Notes under the pieces: generated by a model
What the model was told of the DNA's origin: nothing
The model's database searches: none
The model's input: only the letters and a program-made list of their open reading frames with translations
Shown: in pieces, positions 31,319 to 39,009 of the stretch
How the letters are laid out: each line of letters opens with the position of its first letter
How positions within the stretch are numbered: the stretch's first letter is position 1
Program-made: the position numbers and the translations under genes
Source: Pyrinomonas sp040289685
Lineage (GTDB): Bacteria; Acidobacteriota; Blastocatellia; Pyrinomonadales; Pyrinomonadaceae
NCBI RefSeq assembly: GCF_040289685.1
Contig: NZ_PSLQ01000008.1
Location: 11,547 to 75,546, forward strand
Length of the DNA: 64,000 bases
Reading direction: 5' to 3'

Positions 31319-32098
31319 GTGCTCGATTCGATCACCATTCCGTTGCGTCCCTTCCTCGTCTTCGCCGTGGTTCTCGCGCGCGTCGGCGGGTTGGTCACCT
31401 TCGCCCCTTTTTGGGGGCATGGAGCGATCGCCCCGCGCGTGCGCGCGCTTCTCGCGTTGATGCTCGCCTTCTGCGTGACTCCGTTGGTGACGCCGCGTAT
31501 CCCAACGCCGCCAGCTGAGCTGACCGGGTTGACCTTGATTCTGATCGGCGAGGCGCTGATCGGTTGCGCTCTCGGCTTCGTCGGGCGATTGGTGCTGAGC
31601 GCGTTGACGGTCGCTGCCGAGATGATCACGTTTCAACTCGGCCTTTCGCTCGCCAGCACGATCGACCCAGCAACGCACGCACGAACCACGGCGCTCGGAA
31701 CGTTCGCGCAGATGATCGGATTAATGGTGCTGTTAGCAGCCGATGGCCATCACTGGTTCTTGCTGGCGACGGTGCGCAGCTTCGACCTCCACACGCCATC
31801 TTTGCCCCAAATGACGCCGCTTCTGGTCCAGTTGCTCGTGCGCCTTTCTGCCGATGCGTTCAACATCGGCGTGGCGCTGGCCGCTCCTGTGATCATCGCC
31901 CTTTTGTTGGCTGAGTTTGCGCTCGCCGTCGCCGGGCGCGTCGCGCCACAACTGCAAATTTTCCTGCTCGGGTTCCCCGTCAAGATCGCCGTCGGGTTAT
32001 GGATCATCGGCGCGACGCTCTACTTTCTGCCCGGAGCAGTGCGTACCATCCTCTACGCGCTTCGCGCCGACCTATTGCGAGCGGCCGGCGCATTTTGA
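31319..32098 (+). CDS. fliR: Flagellar export protein FliR
   Basis: About 259 residues, six or more transmembrane helices, starting SITIPLRPFLVFAVVLARVGGLVTFAPFWG, with VTLILIGEALIGCALGF-like, AAEMITFQLGLSLASTIDP and SADAFNIGVALAAPVIIALLLAEFALAVAGRVAPQLQIFLLGFPVKI, all FliR signatures. No ATG is available at the right place. I take GTG 31319, 12 bases after the fliQ stop. The frame is open further upstream but overlaps fliQ as noise. It works with FliP and FliQ. Confidence 0.93.
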   Translation: MLDSITIPLRPFLVFAVVLARVGGLVTFAPFWGHGAIAPRVRALLALMLAFCVTPLVTPRIPTPPAELTGLTLILIGEALIGCALGFVGRLVLSALTVAAEMITFQLGLSLASTIDPATHARTTALGTFAQMIGLMVLLAADGHHWFLLATVRSFDLHTPSLPQMTPLLVQLLVRLSADAFNIGVALAAPVIIALLLAEFALAVAGRVAPQLQIFLLGFPVKIAVGLWIIGATLYFLPGAVRTILYALRADLLRAAGAF

Positions 32099-32136
32099 GC
32101 GAGCGCTATCTCGTTGCGGGTTGATCGAAAGAGACG

Positions 32137-33198
32137 ATGGCCGGAGAACGCACCGAACGAGCGACGCCGAAAAGACGCGAGGAGGCACGCAAACGCGGCC
32201 AGATCGCACGCCGCCCGGAACTCGCTGCAGCCATCGCCTTTCTCGTTGCGCTCGGCGCGTTGCGCGCAACCAGCTCCGATCTCGGCGAACGCGCGGCGAT
32301 GCTGATCGCTAAAGCGGCGCGCATGACCGAAATGGCGGCAAACTCGAACTTCTCCATCAACGATGTTCACAAAATGGTGGCCGATGCGTTGGTCGAGATC
32401 GCCGCGTTGACGGCTCCGATATTGCTCGCCAGCTTGGTCGGCGGCGTCGCGGGCAACGTCGTGCAGGGCGGTTGGAGCTTTGCACCAGCAGCGCTCAAAC
32501 CGCGCGCCGAAAGCTTCAGTCCAAAGGCGAACCTGCGCCGCGCCTTCGCCAATGTTCCCTTTGAAACGCTCAAAAGCGCCCTCAAGCTCGCCGCCGTCGT
32601 CGCCATCGCTTACGGCACGCTCGCTCACACGGTCGCACACGCCGCCGACTTGGTCGGCGCACCAGCATCGCACACGCTAGCGACCCTTGGCGCGATCGGA
32701 TTCGATTTCGCCTTGCGGGCGGCGCTCGCCATGCTCGTCTTTGCCGCGCTCGATTACGGCTACGGTTGGTTCAAACACGAACGGTCGCTCCGCATGACGA
32801 AGCAGGAGCTGAGAGACGAACTGCGCGAACAGGAAGGCGACCCCGTAATCAAGGGGCAGCGAAGGCGAACGGCGCGCGCGCTTTTGCAAAGGCGCATCAC
32901 CATCGAAGTCCCACGCGCCGATGTCGTTGTCGTCAACCCAACGCACTACGCCGTCGCGCTGCGTTACGACAAGATGAAAGACGCAGCCCCCGTAGTCACT
33001 GCCAAGGGACTGGACCACATCGCACAGCGTATGCGCCAAATCGCGCGGGCACACGATGTGCCGGTGATCGAAAACCCCGCGCTCGCGCGCGCTCTTTACC
33101 GCGCCGTCGAGATCGGAAGGACCATCCCGCCCGAATTTTTCCGAGCCGTGGCTGAACTCCTCGCCTACGTCTATCGCCAACGGACGCAACGGGATTGA
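32137..33198 (+). CDS. flhB: Flagellar export switch protein FlhB
   Basis: 353 residues. It has the basic start ERTERATPKRREEARKRGQIARRPEL, four transmembrane helices (about residues 29-205) and the cytoplasmic domain with the autocleavage motif NPTH at residues 267-270 (VVVVNPTHYAVALRYD), then the C-terminal FlhB-CC part (VPVIENPALARALYRAVEIGRTIPPEFFRAVAELLAYVY). Cleavage after Asn switches export from rod/hook to filament proteins under FliK control. It is the last flagellar gene of the window. The stop codon lies inside a terminator hairpin. Confidence 0.97.
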   Translation: MAGERTERATPKRREEARKRGQIARRPELAAAIAFLVALGALRATSSDLGERAAMLIAKAARMTEMAANSNFSINDVHKMVADALVEIAALTAPILLASLVGGVAGNVVQGGWSFAPAALKPRAESFSPKANLRRAFANVPFETLKSALKLAAVVAIAYGTLAHTVAHAADLVGAPASHTLATLGAIGFDFALRAALAMLVFAALDYGYGWFKHERSLRMTKQELRDELREQEGDPVIKGQRRRTARALLQRRITIEVPRADVVVVNPTHYAVALRYDKMKDAAPVVTAKGLDHIAQRMRQIARAHDVPVIENPALARALYRAVEIGRTIPPEFFRAVAELLAYVYRQRTQRD

Positions 33199-33221
33199 CG
33201 CCTCAGCCTGAGGCGTCTTTT
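33197..33221. terminator. Bidirectional terminator embracing two stop codons
   Basis: A perfect 10-base stem GACGCCTCAG/CTGAGGCGTC with a 1-base nominal loop (so a 3-4 base loop in practice), followed by TTTT on the + strand. It contains part of the flhB TGA and the TGA of the convergent receiver gene. It should end the rightward flagellar transcript, and possibly also the leftward one. Confidence 0.8.
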
Positions 33222-33586
33222 GTCTTCTCGGCATCGAGTTCGCCGCGCAAGATATCCGGCAAACGCTTGGCGAAAACCGAACGCGGCATGACGAAATCGA
33301 AGCCGCTGGCGCGCGCTCGCCGCGCCAATTCCCCTTCGACGTGCGAGAAGAAACCGAGCAATTTCGCCTCGCGCAATCGTGCGTCGGCCTTCACTTTGGC
33401 GGCGACGGTGAAGGGATCGAAACGCCCGGCCTGCAGATCAACGATGATGAGCTGCGGCGCACATTCGTCGCCCGCGATCTTTTCGCTGCCTTTGACGATC
33501 TTCACAGGAATGCCTAGCTGTTCGGCGGTGCCGCGGATCTTAGCGGCGAAGAACATGTCATCGACTACAGCAAAGATCATCGCCAT
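33203..33586 (-). CDS. Receiver-like protein lacking the conserved lysine
   Basis: 127 residues with receiver-domain architecture: FAVVDDMFFAAKIRGTAEQLGIPVKIVK (acidic pair), LIIVDLQAGRFDPFTVAAKVKA (putative phospho-Asp), LLGFFSHVEGELARRARASGFDFVMPRSVF. In active receivers the last block reads KP, but here it is MPRS, so the invariant Lys is lost. It may be a pseudo-receiver working by binding alone. GGGAG lies 5 bases before the ATG. It is convergent with flhB and has no partner gene beside it, so its link to motility is only by neighbourhood. Confidence 0.65.
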   Translation of the reverse strand: MAMIFAVVDDMFFAAKIRGTAEQLGIPVKIVKGSEKIAGDECAPQLIIVDLQAGRFDPFTVAAKVKADARLREAKLLGFFSHVEGELARRARASGFDFVMPRSVFAKRLPDILRGELDAEKTKDASG

Positions 33587-33703
33587 CCATTCTCCCTGAA
33601 AATCCTGCTAGACGCGGTTCGGACGAGCAGCGCGTCGTCAAACGCGCAACCGCAAAGCCTTTTGAAATTCTCTCTGGATAGGCGGACTTGAAGTGAAGTT
33701 GAG

Positions 33704-33719
33704 CGGCACCCCGTTTGCT
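33704..33719 (+). promoter_or_regulatory. Sigma-54-like site with no obvious gene
   Basis: CGGCACCCCGTTTGCT has the same GGCAC-N5-TTGCT core as the flhA and flgB sites. It points rightward, into a gap followed by genes on the opposite strand. No + strand gene starts within several hundred bases. A 22-codon frame begins at 33735 but is too close to the expected start and has no ribosome binding site. It may drive an RNA or be chance. Confidence 0.3.
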
Positions 33720-33771
33720 CTTTCCCAGATCGTGATGCCGCCGATCTCATCGGACCGAAAGCGTGCCAAGC

Positions 33772-34050
33772 TTACCAGCGAAGATCGGCGCGCACGAGAT
33801 TGACCCGCCACTCGCCTTCGCCTAAAACCGGCACTTCGCCATCATACGAAAGCGCCAGATCAACGGCGCGTCGGATGCGATAGGCGCGCCCCGACGGCGC
33901 GTTGACGACCAACGTCACGAGCTTCGGCTCCTTCTCGGCCACGCATGCCTCTCGCCAATCGGCCCGACACCGAATGATAAGTCGCGCGCCTGTCGGAAGC
34001 TGGCCCAGCGTGGTCGGTCTCGTCGAAAGCCCATCAAAGTCTCGGCTCAT
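33772..34050 (-). CDS. Small hypothetical protein
   Basis: 92 residues (ATG 34050; a TTG at 34056 is possible). No signal peptide or membrane segment. The C-terminal two thirds (RLIIRCRADWREACVAEKEPKLVTLVVNAPSGRAYRIRRAVDLALSYDGEVPVLGEGEWRVNLVR) have an alternating strand-like pattern, suggesting a small beta-sheet domain. The start overlaps the end of the M50-like gene, so the two are probably co-transcribed. I do not recognise the family. Function unknown. Confidence 0.55.
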   Translation of the reverse strand: MSRDFDGLSTRPTTLGQLPTGARLIIRCRADWREACVAEKEPKLVTLVVNAPSGRAYRIRRAVDLALSYDGEVPVLGEGEWRVNLVRADLRW

Positions 34051-34786
34051 CCTCAAAGGGCAGATCAGGCTGACTTGGCGCCCTCCTTTCGGTGTAGGAA
34101 CGAAGCGCGTAGTAGAGGATCAGCAACGCGAGCGCAATCCAGATGGCCGACCAAAAGGCTGCCGGAATGCCGGTCGCCTCCGCCATGTTCGCCGCATCGG
34201 TCGGCACGCGCGGCGCAAAAGGGGCGGAGAGGGAAAGCACCGTCTTCAAATCGAGCAGCGCGTTCAGAACGCATTGGGCCGCGAGCAGGCTGACCAAAAA
34301 CATCGCAGCGCGCGGACCGAGAAACATCGCCGCAGCGATCAATCCGCCGGACAGCACCATGCCGGCCACAATGGTGAACAAGCTGCTGAAGCCATATGCG
34401 AGCGTCAACGTCAGTATCAATCCGGCGGAGATGATCAGCACGCGACGAGCGGCGACGGCGCGCCGAATCCAAAAGAGCAACAACGCTCCGTAGAGCATCG
34501 CGCCGAGGTAACCGGCGCTCGAAATGATGAAACCCGAAAAGAGGTCGCTCTCTGTCGTCAACGTCACGCCGCTTCCACTTGGCGCGATGCGCAACCCGTA
34601 AACGCCATTGCCCGTCAGCACGGCGGCAAGCGCGTGACTGCCTTCGTGAACGAAAGTGACGAACAAACGGAAGGGATAGGTCAAAACTTCTGCAAATGGG
34701 ATGAACCAAAGTGCGACGCTCAGCAAAGTGGCGATGAGCAAGGTGCGCGCTTGCGGGCGCGCATCGTTGGCCAATCTGAAACTCAT
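34034..34786 (-). CDS. M50B-like membrane metallopeptidase-family protein
   Basis: 250 residues, six or so transmembrane helices. Near residue 47 the first half carries HEGSH (an HExxH motif) at the end of a helix (RLFVTFVHEGSHALAAVLTGNGVYGLRIAPSGSGVT), as in the M50B peptidase-like family common in soil bacteria. A second zinc ligand such as NxxPxxxLDG is not seen, so it may be a reduced member. It probably acts within the cytoplasmic membrane. GGAAGG abuts the ATG. It is co-oriented with the small protein downstream and glgP upstream. Confidence 0.75.
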   Translation of the reverse strand: MSFRLANDARPQARTLLIATLLSVALWFIPFAEVLTYPFRLFVTFVHEGSHALAAVLTGNGVYGLRIAPSGSGVTLTTESDLFSGFIISSAGYLGAMLYGALLLFWIRRAVAARRVLIISAGLILTLTLAYGFSSLFTIVAGMVLSGGLIAAAMFLGPRAAMFLVSLLAAQCVLNALLDLKTVLSLSAPFAPRVPTDAANMAEATGIPAAFWSAIWIALALLILYYALRSYTERRAPSQPDLPFEDEPRL

Positions 34787-34879
34787 CCTTCCGCTCTCCT
34801 CTCCCGCGCTGACCGAGCGCGTGCTGTGGCTCGATTGTACGACGAACCGGCGGGTGAACCCAAACCCTTCGCTACGGCT

Positions 34880-37060
34880 TCAAGGACGATTTCGCTTCGC
34901 AAGGTAGATCTCCCGCGTATAGTCGCGGACCATGCGGTCGCTATTGAACTTCGGCGCGAGCGTCGCAATGGCGCGCTTCATCATCGCCACCCAACGACGC
35001 GGGATGCCGTCGGCATCGCGCTCGTAGTAGAGCGGAACCACTTCGTCTTCGAGCAAGCGGTAGAGCGCTTCGGCATGCCGCGCATCATCTTCTAGGGAAG
35101 CGTGCATGATCGTCGGGTCGCCGATGGCCCAGCCGTTCGTGCCGTCAAACCCCTCAATCCACCAACCGTCTAGCACGGACAGGTTCAACCCACCGTTCAT
35201 CGCGACTTTCTGTCCGCTCGTGCCCGAGGCTTCAAGCGGCGGACGCGGCACGTTCAACCATACGTCCACGCCTTGCACGAGTTGCCGGGCTATCTCTTGA
35301 TCGTAGTCCTGCAAGAAGATGGCGCGGCGCATGATGCGCGGATCGGCACGCCACTGCGCGATGCGCTGCAGGACGAGTTTGGCCTCCATATCCTGCGGAT
35401 GGGCTTTGCCGGCGAAGACGAACTGCACGGGGCGCTCCGCATCGTCGATCAAACGCAACAGACGCTCCGGGTCGGTAAGCAGCAAGCTCCACCGCTTGTA
35501 ACCGGCGACGCGCCGCGCAAACCCGATGATGAGCGCTTCCGGATCGAGCAGAGTGCGCGCGGCGTCAACCCTTTCAGGGCTTTCGCCGCGCTGCAACCAA
35601 GCGTAGTGCGACCGGTGACGAATGAAAGCGACGAGCTGCTGCTTGAGCAGAGAGTGCGCCTCCCACAACTCTTCGTCCGCGATCTTCTCGATGGCACGCG
35701 CCCAACGTTTCTGGTCCAACATGATTTCAGTCCAGCTCTTTCCAACGCGCTTCTCGTAGATCGCCCGAATCAGGGGCGCGACCCACGTCGGCGCGTGAAC
35801 GCCGTTGGTCACGTGCGCGATCGGCATGCGTTCGGTCGGCACGTCCGGCCATAGCTCGCGCCACAAAGCGCGCGAGACTTCGCCGTGCTTGCGACTGACG
35901 CCGTTGGTTGAGCGGCTCATCCTGATAGCAAGCGGCGTCATACCAAAAGGCTCGTCGTCGCGCGTCGGATGGACTCGACCGAGCGCGATGAACTCTTCGC
36001 GCGTAAGCCCCAACTCACGCCAGTAGACCTCACCGAAACACCGTTCGATCAACGCCGGATCGAACTCGTCGTTGCCAGCGGCGATCGGCGTGTGCGTCGT
36101 AAACACGCACAGGCGGCGCACGCGCTCTACGGCGTCCGCAAAGTTCGATCCCTGCACGATGAATTCGCGCGCCAGCTCAAGGGTCAGAAAAGCCGAATGT
36201 CCCTCGTTCAGATGATAGACGCGCGGTTCGATCTTCAATTGACGAAGCAAACGGATGCCGCCGATGCCGAGAAGCATCTCTTGCACGACGCGCGTTTCGC
36301 GGTCGCCGCCATATAGATGTCCGGTGATCCAGCGGTCTGTAGGATCGTTCTCCTTCAGGTTAGAATCGAGCAACAGAAGAGCGACGCGCCCAACCTGCAC
36401 GCGCCACGCGCGCGCGCGCACCGTGCGCCCGCGGATGAGGACTTCGACCGCCACTGGCGCGCCGTTCTCATCCAGCACGGGGAACACTGGCAAAAGATCC
36501 GGTTGCAACTCACCATAGTGTTCTTCTTGCCATCCGTCGCGCCTGATCCGTTGACGGAAGTAACCGTAACGGTAAAGAAGCCCGACGGCAACGAGCGGGA
36601 GACCGAGATCGCTGGCCGATTTCAAATGGTCGCCAGCGAGAATCCCCAGCCCGCCCGAATATATCGGCAGGCTATTATGCAACCCATACTCGGCGCAGAA
36701 ATAAGCGACCGGATGTGCCGCTGTGATCTCGCGTGCGCGTCGCGGCGACCACGCCCCTCGGCGCTCCATATAGCGATCGAACTTTTCGGCCAGAGCGCGC
36801 ACGCGAGCGACATAACCGGGATCGGTCGCCATCTGCATTAAACGAAAATCGGAGACTTCGTTCAGCAAACGGCGCGGATTGTGCTCGCACTCTTCCCAAG
36901 CATCTGGATCGAGATCGCGGAAGATGGCCGCGTCTTCGCTCCAACTCCACCAATAGTTCCACGCCAAGCGGGCCAGCGCTTGCAACGTGATCGGCAAGGG
37001 CCGTTGTTTTCGCTCGCTCGTTCTATCTTCTGTCCTTTCGACTTTCTCCTCCGTAATCAT
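34880..37060 (-). CDS. glgP: Alpha-glucan (glycogen/maltodextrin) phosphorylase
   Basis: About 726 residues. A DUF3417 N-terminal block (LPITLQALARLAWNYWWSWSEDAAIFRDLDPDAWEE) is followed by the GT35 core: YFCAEYGLHNSLPIYSGGLGILAGDHLKSASDLGLPLVAVGLLYRYGYFRQRI, HLNEGHSAFLTLEL, and the pyridoxal phosphate motif EASGTSGQKVAMNGGLNLSVLDGWW. It releases glucose 1-phosphate from alpha-1,4 glucans with phosphate. This is the short, archaeal/thermophile-type phosphorylase. ATG 37060 leaves a normal N-terminus, and ATG 37126 would add 22 residues. Other glycogen genes are not in the window. Confidence 0.93.
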   Translation of the reverse strand: MITEEKVERTEDRTSERKQRPLPITLQALARLAWNYWWSWSEDAAIFRDLDPDAWEECEHNPRRLLNEVSDFRLMQMATDPGYVARVRALAEKFDRYMERRGAWSPRRAREITAAHPVAYFCAEYGLHNSLPIYSGGLGILAGDHLKSASDLGLPLVAVGLLYRYGYFRQRIRRDGWQEEHYGELQPDLLPVFPVLDENGAPVAVEVLIRGRTVRARAWRVQVGRVALLLLDSNLKENDPTDRWITGHLYGGDRETRVVQEMLLGIGGIRLLRQLKIEPRVYHLNEGHSAFLTLELAREFIVQGSNFADAVERVRRLCVFTTHTPIAAGNDEFDPALIERCFGEVYWRELGLTREEFIALGRVHPTRDDEPFGMTPLAIRMSRSTNGVSRKHGEVSRALWRELWPDVPTERMPIAHVTNGVHAPTWVAPLIRAIYEKRVGKSWTEIMLDQKRWARAIEKIADEELWEAHSLLKQQLVAFIRHRSHYAWLQRGESPERVDAARTLLDPEALIIGFARRVAGYKRWSLLLTDPERLLRLIDDAERPVQFVFAGKAHPQDMEAKLVLQRIAQWRADPRIMRRAIFLQDYDQEIARQLVQGVDVWLNVPRPPLEASGTSGQKVAMNGGLNLSVLDGWWIEGFDGTNGWAIGDPTIMHASLEDDARHAEALYRLLEDEVVPLYYERDADGIPRRWVAMMKRAIATLAPKFNSDRMVRDYTREIYLAKRNRP

Positions 37061-37261
37061 AACCGCATAATTGCACACTGGTCCGCCGTCATTAGTCAAG
37101 GAGCGATCAGGAGATTTCGACGCCATAATGCTTCAACGCTCGCTCAGCCCATCAGGACAACTCGCTCGCGTCACGCGATTGGGCGAAGACGATTGCGCGA
37201 GCTTCAAGATGCTCGATCACCTTCTTTGAAAATGTCACTTCGCCACCTCACAGCACCGAAA

Positions 37262-37305
37262 ATTAAAAATGGGGGGGTTGAACGAGTGCGAGTCGTTCAC
37301 CCCCC
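37262..37305 (-). terminator. Rho-independent terminator after the 37.3-37.8 kb gene
   Basis: Reading leftward, a stem GGGGGGTGAACGA/TCGTTCAACCCCCC (one bulged base) is followed by CATTTTTAATTTT. The stem of about 13 pairs with a run of T's is the clearest intrinsic terminator in the window. It lies 25 bases after the stop of the hypothetical gene at 37330. Confidence 0.85.
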
Positions 37306-37329
37306 TTGCCTAATGACTCACAAAGGCGG

Positions 37330-37761
37330 TCACAATAAACCGCTGCCTTCCAAAGCATCATAGGCCGTCCCGAGGCCGTTGTTGTACCTCTCGATCTGGA
37401 GCTGACTGAATTTGTTGGTCTCGAACGCGCCGCGCAGTATTTCATCCACATCGTTGCGATTCTTGACCCTAGCTCCGTTGCCCAACCCGAACAGCCCCGT
37501 CTCCTCCGTGAGGCGATTCGCGACGTACTTCGCGACATCCTCTCGCGCTGCATTAACTCCCTTCTCGGCGATTATTTTGCCGACGAATTCGCCAACATCT
37601 TTCCCAAGCACTTCGCCGAAAAGATCCTTGAGCTTGCCTCCGGCAGGGATGAGGTCGAAAACGAAGGAGACAAATCCTTTGACGGCAGCCTCGTGATCCT
37701 TTTCTTCCTTGACGGCGATGCGCAGGCAACTGTTAAGACTATATCCATCAAACGGCGACAT
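37330..37761 (-). CDS. Hypothetical protein, possibly a gene remnant
   Basis: 143 residues, no signal peptide. The middle (GFVSFVFDLIPAGGKLKDLFGEVLGKDVGEFVGKIIAEKGVNAAREDVAKYVANRL) looks helical and glycine-punctuated. The end (NNGLGTAYDALEGSGLL) resembles tails of larger surface or secreted proteins. The ATG has no ribosome binding site, so it may be the 3' part of a longer lost gene. Base use is less GC-rich than its neighbours, which hints at foreign origin. It has its own strong terminator. I do not recognise the family with confidence. Confidence 0.5.
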   Translation of the reverse strand: MSPFDGYSLNSCLRIAVKEEKDHEAAVKGFVSFVFDLIPAGGKLKDLFGEVLGKDVGEFVGKIIAEKGVNAAREDVAKYVANRLTEETGLFGLGNGARVKNRNDVDEILRGAFETNKFSQLQIERYNNGLGTAYDALEGSGLL

Positions 37762-37863
37762 CGATAGAGAGACGACGCTGGGAGTTTACGCCGGGCCGAG
37801 CCTCGCCATTCGCGCGCCTTGCGGTTCGTCGCTCAAGTCTTCGAGCCAACGTCTTTTTGCAGC

Positions 37864-38418
37864 TCAACCGCTTTCAAAAGTCTGATGCTCCAAGAACACA
37901 CGCGCGTCTTCCGGCGAGAAGAAGACCAATCTAACTTCTTCAATGGTTGCATCTCGGGCGAGGAAGTCGCGAATCGCCTTGGAAGCGACGCGCGCTGCCT
38001 GATCGCGTGGGTAACCGTAAGCTCCGGTCGAGATCGAAGGGAAAGCGATGCGGCGTAGTTTCTGCTGAGCGGCGAGCGCGAGCGCATTTTCGTAGCATCG
38101 CGCGAGGAGTTCCGCTTCTCGTCCCGCGTGCTGCCCATAGATGGGGCCAACGGTGTGGATGACGTAACGCGCTGGCAAACGGCCACCGGTGGTCATCACG
38201 GCTTCGCCCGTCGGCAATCCTTGCGGATAAAGGGTGCGGCGTATTTCACGGCATTCTTCCAGTATCTGCGGCCCCCCTTTGCGGTGAATTGCTCCATCGA
38301 CGCCGCCACCGCCCATCAAAGACGAATTGGCCGCGTTGACTATGGCATCAACCATTTGTTCAGTGATGTCACCGACGAGAACTCGCACACGCCCGTTCAA
38401 AAACGTCCTCTCTTCCAT
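37864..38418 (-). CDS. Macrodomain protein (O-acetyl-ADP-ribose deacetylase type)
   Basis: 184 residues forming one macrodomain: VRVLVGDITEQMVDAIVNAANSSLMGGGGVDGAIHRKGGPQILEECREIR, then YVIHTVGPIYG and IAFPSISTGAYGYPRDQAARVA. The NAAN, GGGGVDGAIH and STGAYGYP motifs match the YmdB/MacroD group that removes ADP-ribose or deacetylates O-acetyl-ADP-ribose. The ATG at 38418 follows GGAGGGGAG. It stands alone. Substrate is not predictable from sequence. Confidence 0.92.
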   Translation of the reverse strand: MEERTFLNGRVRVLVGDITEQMVDAIVNAANSSLMGGGGVDGAIHRKGGPQILEECREIRRTLYPQGLPTGEAVMTTGGRLPARYVIHTVGPIYGQHAGREAELLARCYENALALAAQQKLRRIAFPSISTGAYGYPRDQAARVASKAIRDFLARDATIEEVRLVFFSPEDARVFLEHQTFESG

Positions 38419-39009
38419 AAGCTCCCCTCCGTCAGCGCAATTGATCCTAGCGCCCGAAAGCGCCCCTGCAGCAACGCTCGTCGCAACGCGGACCGTTCGT
38501 TCATAGGGCGTGCCGCGTCGCTGTTTGATAAACAGCAGGGGATTTGACCTGAGCGAACGAAATTTTATACGAGACGCGCCTGCGTATCGCAAAGACGGCA
38601 CCGTCTCGTCGCCAGCTTCTCTGCAAGCGACATGTCGCGTCCAATCAAGACGCGCAAACGAGGGTGGAACCAAGACCGATAAGGGGTGCCTCAGGCGAAC
38701 GGCAAATAGCCGCGCGACAAGAGTGGCTCCCCCCCCCACCCTTCGCATGCCACTCCGGCGTTCGAACTGGGAAGATCATCCGCGATTGAGGATTGCCGCC
38801 GATGCTCATCACAGCAATGACGATCATTTTCGAGAAGGTCTTTCAGAGGCTTGTCGAGCAACCAACTTGATGCGGCGCATGCATCAAAGCGAAAGATGAA
38901 AGGGTTGACCGTCGTTCGCCAAATCGCAGCGAAAACGCGCGTCTGGGTGTTCGCGCTGTTCATGAAAAGATCGGCGATGTTCCGCGAGCATGTGAGCACA
39001 AAGCGCAGC
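38419..39009. other. Intergenic region without a recognisable gene
   Basis: About 590 bases between the macrodomain gene and the VWFA gene, which are divergent. It holds a palindrome GCTGTTT-GAT-AAACAGC at 38520-38536, which could be an operator or hairpin about 100 bases before the macrodomain gene, and a run of nine C at 38729-38737. Short open frames here look like noise. Confidence 0.6.

Noticed and set aside
33902..35095. Long open frame on the + strand, antisense to the M50-like and small genes
   Set aside because: Composition is Arg/His/Gln-rich noise typical of antisense frames in GC-rich DNA, no ribosome binding site, no known motif. The minus-strand M50 protein is clearly real.
38729..38737. 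Run of nine C as a phase-variation tract
   Set aside because: No credible coding frame or promoter spans it.
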